Positions 7,506-14,587 of a DNA stretch of 14,587 nt are shown here, in pieces (the stretch's first letter is position 1; each line of letters starts with the position of its first letter). Location: NCBI GenBank assembly GCA_049680365.1, contig JBAUHQ010000221.1:1-14587 (forward strand), written 5' to 3'. The notes beneath the pieces are model-generated. The model did no database searches. It was given only the letters and a program-made list of their open reading frames with translations, and had not been told where the DNA came from. The stretch comes from K23-9 sp049680365. Its GTDB lineage: Bacteria > Planctomycetota > Planctomycetia > Pirellulales > Pirellulaceae. Made by a program: the position numbers and the translations under genes.

Positions 7506-9557
7506 TTGTACCCCACTGAATTCATTACCGATCGGCTACGTGCAAAACGTCGCCGTCGTCCTCCCGGAAAAACCGGTCGAGGCTTCGGTCATGCGCTGAG
7601 AATCATTGGGAAAACCAGTGGAGTGATGGTGTTGATCGCGCTCGCTGGCTGTCGCAGTTATCGCAATACAGCCGAAACAGTTGGCAACGACACCCAGTTG
7701 ATTGACGCGATCATGCGCGAAGTTGACAACGGCGCACAAAAGTCTCCTGCCGAGCCTATTGAGGCCACGCAGCCTCCGATCACTTTGAAGACGCCCGAAG
7801 CATTTGACCAAGCGGCGTATCGCGACTTGGGTCTGCAAGAAACGATTACGCTGGCACTCAGTAACACGTCAGTCCTGCGCGACTTGGGTGCCACGGTTTT
7901 GCGTTCGCCCAGCACCGTGGGCAGTGAACAGGCTCGTTCGCTGGCGCAGATGGATCCTCAGTTTGGCGTGGAAGCCGCTCTGTCGGCGTACGACGCACAG
8001 TTGTACGCCTTTGGAAAATGGCAGAACAACGACCGCCGATTCAACAACCGTTTCTTCGGCGGCGGTGCCAACGCATTTAAACAAGATACGCACGACTATG
8101 TGCTGCAGCTTTCCAAACGCACGCCAACTGGGGCGCAGTTTTCTGTTCGCAGCGTGATCGACTACGACGCCAACAACGCGACGGGCAACTTGACGCCTAG
8201 CGCCTGGCAAACTCAGTTGCATGCCGAAGCCAGACAACCGTTGCTGCAAGGCGGCGGACTGACGTTCAATCGCATCGCGGGACCAGGCGCGACACCGGGC
8301 GCCTACAACGGCGTGCTGATTGCCAAAGTCAACACGGATATCACCAACGCAAAATTTGAACAGAACGTCCGCGACTTTGTCAGCAACGTCACCAACGCGT
8401 ATTGGGATTTGTATTTTTCGTATCGTGATCTCGATGCAAAACGCGCTGCATACGAACGCAGCCGGACGACTTGGCAAAGCTACGAAGCTGATAAGTCGAG
8501 CAATCGAAAATCCGGCGCAGCCGAAGCACTTTCTCGCGAACAGTTCTACCGATTCGAAGCGGAGCTGCAGGATGCGATCGCTGGCAAGTTGCTACAGCGA
8601 ACACAAGTCAACAATTCCAGCTCAGGCGGCACCTTCGCAGGCGTCAGCGGCGTGCAAGCCGCCGAGCGACGTTTAAGACTGCTGATCGGCATGCCGATCA
8701 GCGATGGCGTCTTGCTGCGACCCAATGATGAGCCGTCGACTGCGCCGGTGATTTTTGATTGGCCGTCGATCTCTTCCGAAGCGATCCGGTTACGCACCGA
8801 ATTGCAACAACAGCGTTTGTTGGTCAAACGTCGCGAAATGGAGTTGTTGGCGGCGAAAAATTTCCTGATGCCGCAGTTGGATTTGGTCAGCATTTACCGC
8901 GTCCGTGGGCTGGCACGAAACTTGGCTGGCAACGATTCGGCGTTCGGTGAACTCGGCTCGTTTGATTTCCAAGAATACGAAGCCAGCTTGGAATTAAAAC
9001 TGCCTGTCGGATTCCGCCAAGGTCACCTTGCAGTCCGGCATGCCAAAATTCAACTGGCTCGTGACAGTGCAGTTTTACACGAGCAAGAGCGGCAAATCAT
9101 TCACGACTTGACGGCGGTGGTGGCCGAGTGCGATCGCGCGTTCACGCAAATGCAAACCAACTTGAACCGATTCCTAGCGGCCAGTGATGCACTGGCGACC
9201 TTGGACGCCAATCGATCGGCGGGAATGCCGGTCAATCTGGAGCAACTATTGGATGCTCAGCGGCGAGTCAGCGAATCGCAGAGTCGGTATTTTCAATCGT
9301 TAGCCGAGTACACGTTGGCGTCCAAGAACGTACAATTCGAAAAAGGCACGTTGTTGGAAACGACCAACCTGTTTATCGCTGGCGACGCATCGACCAACTT
9401 CGCCGTGCCGCCATCGCCACCGGTAGATGAGCCCGAGCCCGAAAGTGATTCGGAACCAGGTGAGGCGTCGAACGATAGCGATGACGAAGACGATTCCGAC
9501 GCCAATTCTGACAACCGAGACATGCCCGAACTGATTCCATCTCCTCGCGGCAGGTAG
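7506..9557 (+). CDS. TolC-family outer-membrane efflux lipoprotein, 683 aa
   Basis: This is an outer-membrane factor of the TolC/OprM type, the exit duct for tripartite export systems. A hydrophobic segment ending in LAGC gives a lipobox with the modified cysteine at residue 49. The segment is preceded by an unusually long n-region with an Arg-rich run (14-18). The helical-barrel repeats span about 105-620: residues 110-170 and 280-365 in the first half, with a QPLLQGGG motif (244-251) typical of the family, and 420-610 in the second half with KLPVGFRQGHLAVRHAKIQLA (498-518) and the LEQLLDAQRRVSESQSRYFQSL region (578-599). The C-terminus (635-675) is acidic and Ser/Asp-rich. Length exceeds the usual 450-500 because of both ends. 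The start is the only plausible one found, a TTG; the in-frame region upstream reaches a stop at 7482 without ATG or GTG. It is divergent from the adaptor operon, its likely partner. Confidence 0.9.
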   Translation: MYPTEFITDRLRAKRRRRPPGKTGRGFGHALRIIGKTSGVMVLIALAGCRSYRNTAETVGNDTQLIDAIMREVDNGAQKSPAEPIEATQPPITLKTPEAFDQAAYRDLGLQETITLALSNTSVLRDLGATVLRSPSTVGSEQARSLAQMDPQFGVEAALSAYDAQLYAFGKWQNNDRRFNNRFFGGGANAFKQDTHDYVLQLSKRTPTGAQFSVRSVIDYDANNATGNLTPSAWQTQLHAEARQPLLQGGGLTFNRIAGPGATPGAYNGVLIAKVNTDITNAKFEQNVRDFVSNVTNAYWDLYFSYRDLDAKRAAYERSRTTWQSYEADKSSNRKSGAAEALSREQFYRFEAELQDAIAGKLLQRTQVNNSSSGGTFAGVSGVQAAERRLRLLIGMPISDGVLLRPNDEPSTAPVIFDWPSISSEAIRLRTELQQQRLLVKRREMELLAAKNFLMPQLDLVSIYRVRGLARNLAGNDSAFGELGSFDFQEYEASLELKLPVGFRQGHLAVRHAKIQLARDSAVLHEQERQIIHDLTAVVAECDRAFTQMQTNLNRFLAASDALATLDANRSAGMPVNLEQLLDAQRRVSESQSRYFQSLAEYTLASKNVQFEKGTLLETTNLFIAGDASTNFAVPPSPPVDEPEPESDSEPGEASNDSDDEDDSDANSDNRDMPELIPSPRGR

Positions 9558-9610
9558 TGTGTCGGGCCAGTCGGTAGTGGACAGGTAGCACTCTATCGGT
9601 CACTGTTCAG

Positions 9611-11362
9611 CTACGGATTTTGCTCCCATTTGCGCTGCAATTCAGCGTAGCGCCGTCCATAGATACCCCAGGGATATTCCGCGTCGGATGGGTACAACTT
9701 CAGCACGTCGCTAGAATTGCCCCACCAAAGGGGCTGGACATACCAATGGCTTGGATCGGATTTGCGGCCACTTTGTTCCATGAACGCCAAATACTCCTCC
9801 ACATAGTACCGCTGCGTTCTTTGGGCGCTCATGTACTGGATGTCAAACATTTCTCGAACGAACTCGTTGCGAGATATCTCTCCGGAAAATGCAAGCTCCT
9901 CCAACCTAGCGATGCGAGCCGCACTGCGCATAAGGTGTAACTCAAACACTAAGTCGGCCCACGCTTTCTCGAAGCCGTCCATTTCGTCAACGTTTTGCTC
10001 GTTCCTTCTGGACGCTAGCCGGATCATCGCCTTGCCGCCCGAACCGTGAAGCACGTGGGACGACGGTCTGTGACCTAGCGGTGGCTCACCGTCCCAGGCA
10101 ACGGGATACCCAAGCAATTCACCGGAAAAGTGTCGATCAACCCAATCGCTTAGTTGCGAAAACTCTTGTCGCATCAAACAGTTCAATACTGGTCGATCCA
10201 ATACCATTCGGTCGACTTGGTGATGCGCGTCTGTTTTCGCGGATTGACTCACGCTGAACAAAGTGGGCAGCATGTTTCCTGGATGGCGACGGCTTGAACG
10301 TATCGCCCGGCGAAGCAAGTCACGACCTGCCATGTTGTCGCCTGATTGGATGGCAGCAATGCCGTCCCGCACCTGACGCACGAGGCCGTCGTCTAGGTCA
10401 ATGCTGCGTTGACTATCTTGATCGAGGGGAGGGAGACGAAAAGATCCGGCAGGGAAACGAGCCGCAGCCGAGTGACCTAGCGAGTCTTCCGATTCCTTCG
10501 CCCACTTTTCCTGCACTCGCATGAAGCGTGCGCCATACCATCGCCAAGGGTACAACGAACCCTTTTCGTAAAGCACGAACTTTTCCTCCGCAGACGTCCA
10601 CCAAAGTGGTGCTGTGTACCAACGCCATGGATTGGTCGCGTTACCAACTTGCGATACCCACGGCAAGTAGTTCTTTGCGTAATGAAATTGCAAGTGCTGA
10701 TATGCGTCGTACTCGCGCTCAAACTTTCCGAAGACAAATTCGTTTCGCGAGAGTTTGCCAAGGAGTGCTAGCTCGTCCAGACGCCGCCACGCAGCCCAAT
10801 TGCGAAGATTAAAAAACTCAAAAGTCATCGCTGCCCAAAGCCTTTCGTCGAGGCCTTTTGAATCAGGCCAGTGCGTTGCTAGATGCAAATGACCGACATG
10901 CTTCGACACAGAATGTGCAGCAACAATTCCCTTAGGCGGCGTTCGATCCGACCAAAAAACCACGAATCCCAGCCCTTCACCTGCAAACTGTCGGATTGCC
11001 CACTGTTTCTGCGGCAAAGCGTCCGCACGATCGTATCGAGCGAGCACTGGCCGAGCTTCAATCATCTTTTGGAACTGCTTGCGTCCGTGGTCAAGCATTT
11101 CATCCGTAACGGCAAATCGCGGAACAGGCTTATTCCCAGCATGGTTGGGGTTTTGATGAATCGCCTTGATAAATAGTGCCTGAGCATGCTCAAGATTTCC
11201 ACTTTTCGCTGCCTCGAATGCTTCAAATGCAAGAGGCTGTGCTGCAGCTACAACAGGGCACGAAGAACAAACAAAAACGCAAGTGATCAATGCGGTCACA
11301 ACTTTCCTGCATAGATCGAATTTGTTGCGCATTCCTGTGGCATCTCGGTTCGTCGTTTGCAT
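9611..11362 (-). CDS. Secreted protein with two tandem copies of an unknown domain, 583 aa
   Basis: I do not recognise the family. An N-terminal signal peptide (hydrophobic core about 20-40, ending VVAAA) predicts export. The mature protein consists of two homologous units, about 44-287 and 326-580. Each begins with a TPR-like helical piece (SGN....A..L...AI then HAGN or HPGN, then RPVL). Each then has a helical segment with ELA.LGKLSRNEFV (197-210) or ELAFSGEISRNEFV (489-502), and ends in a Trp/Tyr-rich block: WYTAPLWW and YPWRWYGARF (248-280), WYVQPLWW and YPWGIYGRRY (540-572). No protease, glycosidase or metal motif is evident. Start ATG 11362 has AAGG four bases upstream; the ATG at 11332 has AGGA directly against it and is less likely. 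The gene is convergent with the TolC gene (53 bp apart) and divergent from fabZ, so a functional link is not implied. Confidence 0.85.
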   Translation of the reverse strand: MQTTNRDATGMRNKFDLCRKVVTALITCVFVCSSCPVVAAAQPLAFEAFEAAKSGNLEHAQALFIKAIHQNPNHAGNKPVPRFAVTDEMLDHGRKQFQKMIEARPVLARYDRADALPQKQWAIRQFAGEGLGFVVFWSDRTPPKGIVAAHSVSKHVGHLHLATHWPDSKGLDERLWAAMTFEFFNLRNWAAWRRLDELALLGKLSRNEFVFGKFEREYDAYQHLQFHYAKNYLPWVSQVGNATNPWRWYTAPLWWTSAEEKFVLYEKGSLYPWRWYGARFMRVQEKWAKESEDSLGHSAAARFPAGSFRLPPLDQDSQRSIDLDDGLVRQVRDGIAAIQSGDNMAGRDLLRRAIRSSRRHPGNMLPTLFSVSQSAKTDAHHQVDRMVLDRPVLNCLMRQEFSQLSDWVDRHFSGELLGYPVAWDGEPPLGHRPSSHVLHGSGGKAMIRLASRRNEQNVDEMDGFEKAWADLVFELHLMRSAARIARLEELAFSGEISRNEFVREMFDIQYMSAQRTQRYYVEEYLAFMEQSGRKSDPSHWYVQPLWWGNSSDVLKLYPSDAEYPWGIYGRRYAELQRKWEQNP

Positions 11363-11590
11363 TGCACCTTATCCAGTGATCCTTTGGATGATAAACCAAA
11401 GAGAGACATCCCTGCAGCGGAGTCGTTGGGATTGCCACGTACTTTGGCAGAGGCGAGATGACATACTTTCTAGGCAACGATGTTCGAAGTCAAATTCGGG
11501 CCTTTCGGGGGTGTCGCAGCGCACCCTAGACTCTCGACCCTTATCGCGCTCCTACTTGGCGCGTCCGGTTCGTTGACGTCAGATATTGGC

Positions 11591-12040
11591 ATGACTATCG
11601 AACAAATCGAAGCAATGATTCCTCACCGGCCTCCAATGCGGTTGCTGGACGAAATCATTTCGCAAGACGAAACCAATATCGTTTGTAAAAAGACGTTTTC
11701 GGCCGACGATTTTTTCGTCCAAGGACACTTCCCCGACTATCCGCTGGTCCCCGGTGTGATTCAGTGCGAGTGTTGTTTGCAAGCCGGCGCGATCTTGTTG
11801 AGCAAATTGACGCCGGGCGAACCGGGTACCGTGCCAGTTGCCACACGGATGGACAACGTCAAGTTCAAGCGCATGGTGCGTCCGGGCGACACCGTGGAAG
11901 TCCATGTGACATTGAACGAACGTGTCAGCAATGCCTATTTTTTGACGGGCAAGATGTTGCTGGAAGGCAAAGTGACGGCGCGGTTGAACTTTGCTTGTAG
12001 CGTGACCAATCCTGGCGATGCGGTTGAGGCTCAATCGTGA
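11591..12040 (+). CDS. fabZ: FabZ-type 3-hydroxyacyl-ACP dehydratase, 149 aa
   Basis: This hot-dog-fold dehydratase would convert 3-hydroxyacyl-ACP to trans-2-enoyl-ACP in type II fatty-acid synthesis in the cytoplasm. The IPHRPPMRLLDE motif (10-21) is the family N-terminus, GHFPDYPLVPGV (45-56) carries the catalytic His46, and Glu60 in QCECCLQAG is the expected catalytic acid. The length is normal. The frame stays open upstream to an ATG at 11480, but the extra 37 residues do not resemble FabZ, so the ATG at 11591 is chosen even though its ribosome binding site is weak. Unusual are the three cysteines next to Glu60 (59, 61, 62). The stop overlaps the GTG start of the enoyl reductase gene. 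A related hot-dog dehydratase acting outside housekeeping synthesis cannot be excluded. Confidence 0.88.
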   Translation: MTIEQIEAMIPHRPPMRLLDEIISQDETNIVCKKTFSADDFFVQGHFPDYPLVPGVIQCECCLQAGAILLSKLTPGEPGTVPVATRMDNVKFKRMVRPGDTVEVHVTLNERVSNAYFLTGKMLLEGKVTARLNFACSVTNPGDAVEAQS

Positions 12041-12888
12041 GCAATGCGAATTTAGAAAACAAAGGCGAACCCGGTTTTGACTTTTTGGGTCTCTCCGGCA
12101 AGACGATTTTGATCATGGGCGTTGCCAACAAGAAAAGTGTTGCTTGGCAAATCGCTCGGGTCTTGGAATCTGCTGGAGCCCACGTGATCTATAGCGTGCG
12201 CAGCGAATCGCGACGGGAGAGTTTGGCAAAATTGCTGGGGACGCGGAAAGTGATTGTCTGTGACGTCGAACATCAATCGCAAATCGATGACTTGGCAAGT
12301 CAGTTGACCAACGAAGGCGTGACGATTCACGGATTGGTCCATTCAATCGCGTTTGCCGACTACCCGGAAGGAATTCGGCCGTTCCACGAAACCACGCGGG
12401 CTCAGTTCTTGCAAGCGATTGATATTTCGGCCTATTCGCTGACAAACGTTTGCAACGCATTGAAAGACCGATTCGCTAAAGACGCGTCTGTGGTGACAAT
12501 CGGTATCAGCACCACGCGGATGGCCAGTGAAAGTTACGGCTTCATGGCTCCGATCAAGGCTGCGTTGGAATCGTCCCTAGCGTTTTTGACCAAATCGTTC
12601 AGCCGATTTAGCGAAGTGCGTTTCAATTCGGTCGCTGCGGGTTTGCTTAAAACCAGCGCCTCGGCGGGAATCCCCGGCTACGTTGATTCGTATTTGTATG
12701 CCGAAAAGGTCATTCCACGCGGGCGTGCGGTTGCGACAGACGAAGTTGCCAACACGGCGGCGTTCTTATTGAGTCCCCGCAGCAGCGGAATTACGGCTCA
12801 ATCGATCGTCGTGGATGCCGGAATGTCGATAAACTATTTCGACGCCGCAGTTGTCCAAGCGGTCACCGATGCGGACATCGATTCGTAG
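12037..12888 (+). CDS. fabI: FabI-type enoyl-ACP reductase, 283 aa
   Basis: This is a short-chain dehydrogenase of the FabI group, which reduces trans-2-enoyl-ACP with NADH or NADPH, the step after FabZ. Visible features are the cofactor loop GVANKKSVAW (28-37), CDV (75-77), HSIAFAD (102-108), the Tyr-x6-Lys pair Tyr167/Lys174 (SYGFMAPIKAALES), and the C-terminal part with RFNSVAAGLLKT and VVDAGMSINYF. It has roughly 15-20 extra residues at the N-terminus compared with E. coli FabI (262 aa). By hand alignment, the first active-site Tyr of E. coli FabI (Tyr146) is replaced by Ile157. The GTG start at 12037 overlaps the fabZ stop (GTGA), and GAGG at 12026-12029 is a suitable ribosome binding site. 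Coupled translation with FabZ is likely. Confidence 0.88.
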   Translation: MSNANLENKGEPGFDFLGLSGKTILIMGVANKKSVAWQIARVLESAGAHVIYSVRSESRRESLAKLLGTRKVIVCDVEHQSQIDDLASQLTNEGVTIHGLVHSIAFADYPEGIRPFHETTRAQFLQAIDISAYSLTNVCNALKDRFAKDASVVTIGISTTRMASESYGFMAPIKAALESSLAFLTKSFSRFSEVRFNSVAAGLLKTSASAGIPGYVDSYLYAEKVIPRGRAVATDEVANTAAFLLSPRSSGITAQSIVVDAGMSINYFDAAVVQAVTDADIDS

Positions 12889-12982
12889 TCCCGCGGCACC
12901 ACAACGCTGGGTTACCGTCGGTACATTAGGACCCGATGAACGAAACCCGGCCCCTTGAATTCAGATCTCACCCGAGTTGCAG

Positions 12983-14017
12983 ATGACCACCACGACCTGG
13001 CGTTACACAGCCGATGATCTTCCCAAACTCAGCCCGTTTGGAAGCGTCCTGGCGGACCGCATGTCAATTTCGCATTTTTCGGATGGACAGTGGCAAACGG
13101 GCGGATTGATCCCGCTGGATGAATTCCAACTTCACCCCGGAGCCCATTGTCTGCACTACGGCAGTTCCTGTTTCGAGGGTCTCAAGGCGTACCGTTGGGA
13201 CGACAATTCAATCGCACTGTTTCGGCCTGATCGGCACATCGCCAGGATGCAGCAAAGCGCCAGGACGTTGCGTTTACCAACTCCCGATCCAGAACTGCTG
13301 ATGCAGATGATGGTCGAAACCATCCAGGACGCGGTTCAAGAAATTCCGCCGGCACCAGGAGCAATGTATTTGCGACCCGTTTTGATCGGTACCGATCAGA
13401 ACATTGGTGCCGCCAGCAAACCAAGCGAGTCGGCAGCTCTTTACGTTTTGGCTTCTCCGGTTGGCGACTACTTTGCCGGCGGTGACCGAGCGTTGCGTTT
13501 GCTGGTTTCCGAAACCGCACGAACGACATCGCAATTCGGTCGTGTGAAGACAGGGGCGAACTACGCATCCGCGTTGGGCATCACGCTGGATGCGCGTGAC
13601 AAATGGAAAACCGATCAGATCCTGTTTTGCCCCGATGGTGATGTGCAAGAAACCGGTGCGTCGAACTTCATCTTGGTCGATGACAAAACGATCATCACGA
13701 AACCACTCTGCGACAGCTTCTTGCATGGCGTCACTCGTGACTCCGTCCTGGCAATCGGTAAGGACTTGGGTTACGAAATTCAAGAAAGGGACTTCACCGT
13801 GGCCGATCTGCTGAAGTGGACCGAGCATGGTGAAGCAGCATTGTCGGGAACGGCCGCCGTGCTAACTGGCGTGGGCACACTGATTCACAACGAACAGGAG
13901 TTCACACTCTCGGGCGGAAACACGGGCCCCAATACGCAGCGACTGCGAAGTGCGTTAGTCAATGTTCAGCGAGGAACGGAAACGAATTCGCACGGTTGGA
14001 TACACAAGGTTCAGTAG
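12983..14017 (+). CDS. ilvE: Branched-chain amino acid aminotransferase, 344 aa
   Basis: This PLP-dependent fold-type IV aminotransferase would interconvert leucine, isoleucine or valine with their 2-oxoacids using glutamate/2-oxoglutarate. It matches the longer (eukaryote-like) IlvE subgroup: HYGSSCFEGLKAYR (58-71), RPDRHIARM (81-89), MYLRPVLIGTD (128-138), the PLP lysine Lys189 in GRVKTGANYASAL (186-198), ETGASNFILV (223-232), and SGTAAVLTGVG (288-298). Length is normal. The ATG at 12983 is preferred over a TTG two codons upstream; only a weak GAG lies in front. It sits 94 bp after fabI on the same strand; this gap shows no clear promoter. Its products could feed branched fatty-acid primers, but that link is only suggested by position. 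Confidence 0.93.
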   Translation: MTTTTWRYTADDLPKLSPFGSVLADRMSISHFSDGQWQTGGLIPLDEFQLHPGAHCLHYGSSCFEGLKAYRWDDNSIALFRPDRHIARMQQSARTLRLPTPDPELLMQMMVETIQDAVQEIPPAPGAMYLRPVLIGTDQNIGAASKPSESAALYVLASPVGDYFAGGDRALRLLVSETARTTSQFGRVKTGANYASALGITLDARDKWKTDQILFCPDGDVQETGASNFILVDDKTIITKPLCDSFLHGVTRDSVLAIGKDLGYEIQERDFTVADLLKWTEHGEAALSGTAAVLTGVGTLIHNEQEFTLSGGNTGPNTQRLRSALVNVQRGTETNSHGWIHKVQ

Positions 14018-14028
14018 CGAATTTCAAC

Positions 14029-14061
14029 AAAAAACCCTGTGTGTTTTTGCACGCAGGGTTT
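14029..14061. terminator. Bidirectional Rho-independent terminator
   Basis: AAACCCTGTGTG (14032-14043) pairs with CACGCAGGGTTT (14050-14061) over 12 bp with one G-T pair and a 6-base loop. Six A's at 14029-14034 become a run of T's on the minus strand, so the strongest termination is for the leftward cytochrome-like gene; rightward, TTT follows within the stem end. It sits between the convergent stops at 14017 and 14093. Confidence 0.85.
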
Positions 14062-14092
14062 CAGTGTTTATCAACTTTTTGACGAACGACGA

Positions 14093-14479
14093 TTACTTTT
14101 TCGGCTGGTGCTCACTGTGACAAGCTTTGCAGTTAGCACCTTTCTTTAACATCGCGCCAGCATTTTCGTCACCATTGACGGCGGCTTCGCCAGCTTTGAC
14201 CAATGCTCCGGTCAGTTTCTCCCAACTTTCTTGCTCTCCTCTTGGTGGCTTGTTCTTAGCAAGCGCGACCAACATTTCGTGCAGTTCTTTCTTCTCTTCG
14301 TCGGAGGCTTCGCCACTTGCGACCTTCTTCACCAGAGGCCCCTTGAAGGCCTTCTTCATGATTTCTTTGGTCTTGAACTTCGGTGCCTTGTCGTCATCGT
14401 CTGCACCGATGGCAGGCAAACAAACGAAGGCGGCCAGCAAAAGGCTGCCTGTCAATTGAACCATTAACTTACGCGACAT
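14093..14479 (-). CDS. Small exported c-type cytochrome-like protein with C-terminal CxxCH, 128 aa
   Basis: A signal peptide occupies residues 1-26 (hydrophobic core LTGSLLLAAFVC, cleavage near IGA|D). The mature part is short, helical and Lys/Glu-rich, and ends with CKACH (Cys117, Cys120, His121), a covalent haem c attachment motif, near the C-terminus. This arrangement (about 100 residues, all helical, haem motif at the end) resembles class II cytochromes c', but similarity outside the motif is too weak to be sure. A periplasmic electron-transfer or gas-binding role is therefore tentative. The ATG at 14479 is favoured over one at 14530 because it starts the signal peptide directly and has GGGAG at 14490-14494, 10 bases upstream. 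Transcription ends at the terminator just downstream. Confidence 0.82.
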   Translation of the reverse strand: MSRKLMVQLTGSLLLAAFVCLPAIGADDDDKAPKFKTKEIMKKAFKGPLVKKVASGEASDEEKKELHEMLVALAKNKPPRGEQESWEKLTGALVKAGEAAVNGDENAGAMLKKGANCKACHSEHQPKK

Positions 14480-14587
14480 TGTGATTTTTCTCCCGTGACA
14501 AACATGGTCGATGGCCGATGCGACCGCCAATCCAGTGCAAAGTTTAGTGAAGCGTTAGGGCGGTGTCACTCTTCGGATCGCTTTTGC

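Noticed and set aside
7869..8477. 202-codon open frame on the - strand
   Set aside because: It is antisense to the TolC-family gene and has no recognisable content.
9558..9610. Imperfect inverted repeat between the TolC gene and the convergent duplicated-domain gene
   Set aside because: Pairing needs bulges and there is no T-run, so it is too weak to call a terminator.
11371..11389. ATCCA-N9-TGGAT inverted repeat upstream of the duplicated-domain gene
   Set aside because: Five-base arms with a 9-base spacer are expected by chance in a window of this size.
11444..11465. TTGGCA-like sequence examined as a sigma54 -24 element before fabZ
   Set aside because: No GC element of the -12 type follows at the required spacing.
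11480..11590. Possible 37-residue N-terminal extension of FabZ from ATG 11480
   Set aside because: The extension has no FabZ similarity, and the family N-terminus begins right after the ATG at 11591.
13274..13828. 184-codon open frame on the - strand
   Set aside because: It lies wholly inside ilvE, whose motifs are unmistakable, and its product shows no signal or domain.

Overview
The gene content suggests a planctomycete, probably a Rhodopirellula-like member of the Pirellulaceae. This is inferred from the style of several proteins: an M50 peptidase fused to an adaptor, a long lipoprotein TolC homologue, a small exported CxxCH protein and a lineage-type hypothetical after a SNF2 helicase. 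Weak or absent Shine-Dalgarno sites, use of TTG and GTG starts, and moderate GC also fit. No database search was possible. I see no rRNA, tRNA, CRISPR array, insertion sequence or phage gene.

Layout. (1) At the left edge is the C-terminal two thirds of a SNF2-family helicase (+), followed by a 187-residue protein of unknown function (+) with its own candidate promoters. (2) Positions 1926-7167 (-) form a three-gene operon read right to left: a GAF/transmembrane/HlyD-type adaptor, a secreted HlyD/RND-type adaptor, and a multi-pass membrane protein that joins a PqqD-like N-terminus, an M50 (HExxH) metalloprotease core and an HlyD-type adaptor. The last two genes overlap by 4 bp. (3) A 338-bp intergenic region with palindromes separates this operon from a divergent TolC-family outer-membrane lipoprotein (+). 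(4) A secreted protein of unknown function, built from two copies of one unit, lies at 9611-11362 (-). (5) A fabZ-fabI pair (+), overlapping by 4 bp, is followed by an ilvE-type branched-chain aminotransferase (+). (6) A bidirectional hairpin terminator separates ilvE from a small exported protein (-) with a C-terminal CxxCH haem motif.

How the genes may work together. The operon plus the divergent TolC gene look like one trans-envelope export or envelope-processing machine. It has three differently anchored adaptors and an outer-membrane channel, but no ABC ATPase, RND pump or MFS pump in the window. The M50 protein is the only multi-pass inner-membrane component, which is the most unusual point here. 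FabZ and FabI catalyse the last two steps of the fatty-acid elongation cycle and appear translationally coupled. IlvE would provide branched-chain 2-oxoacids or amino acids.
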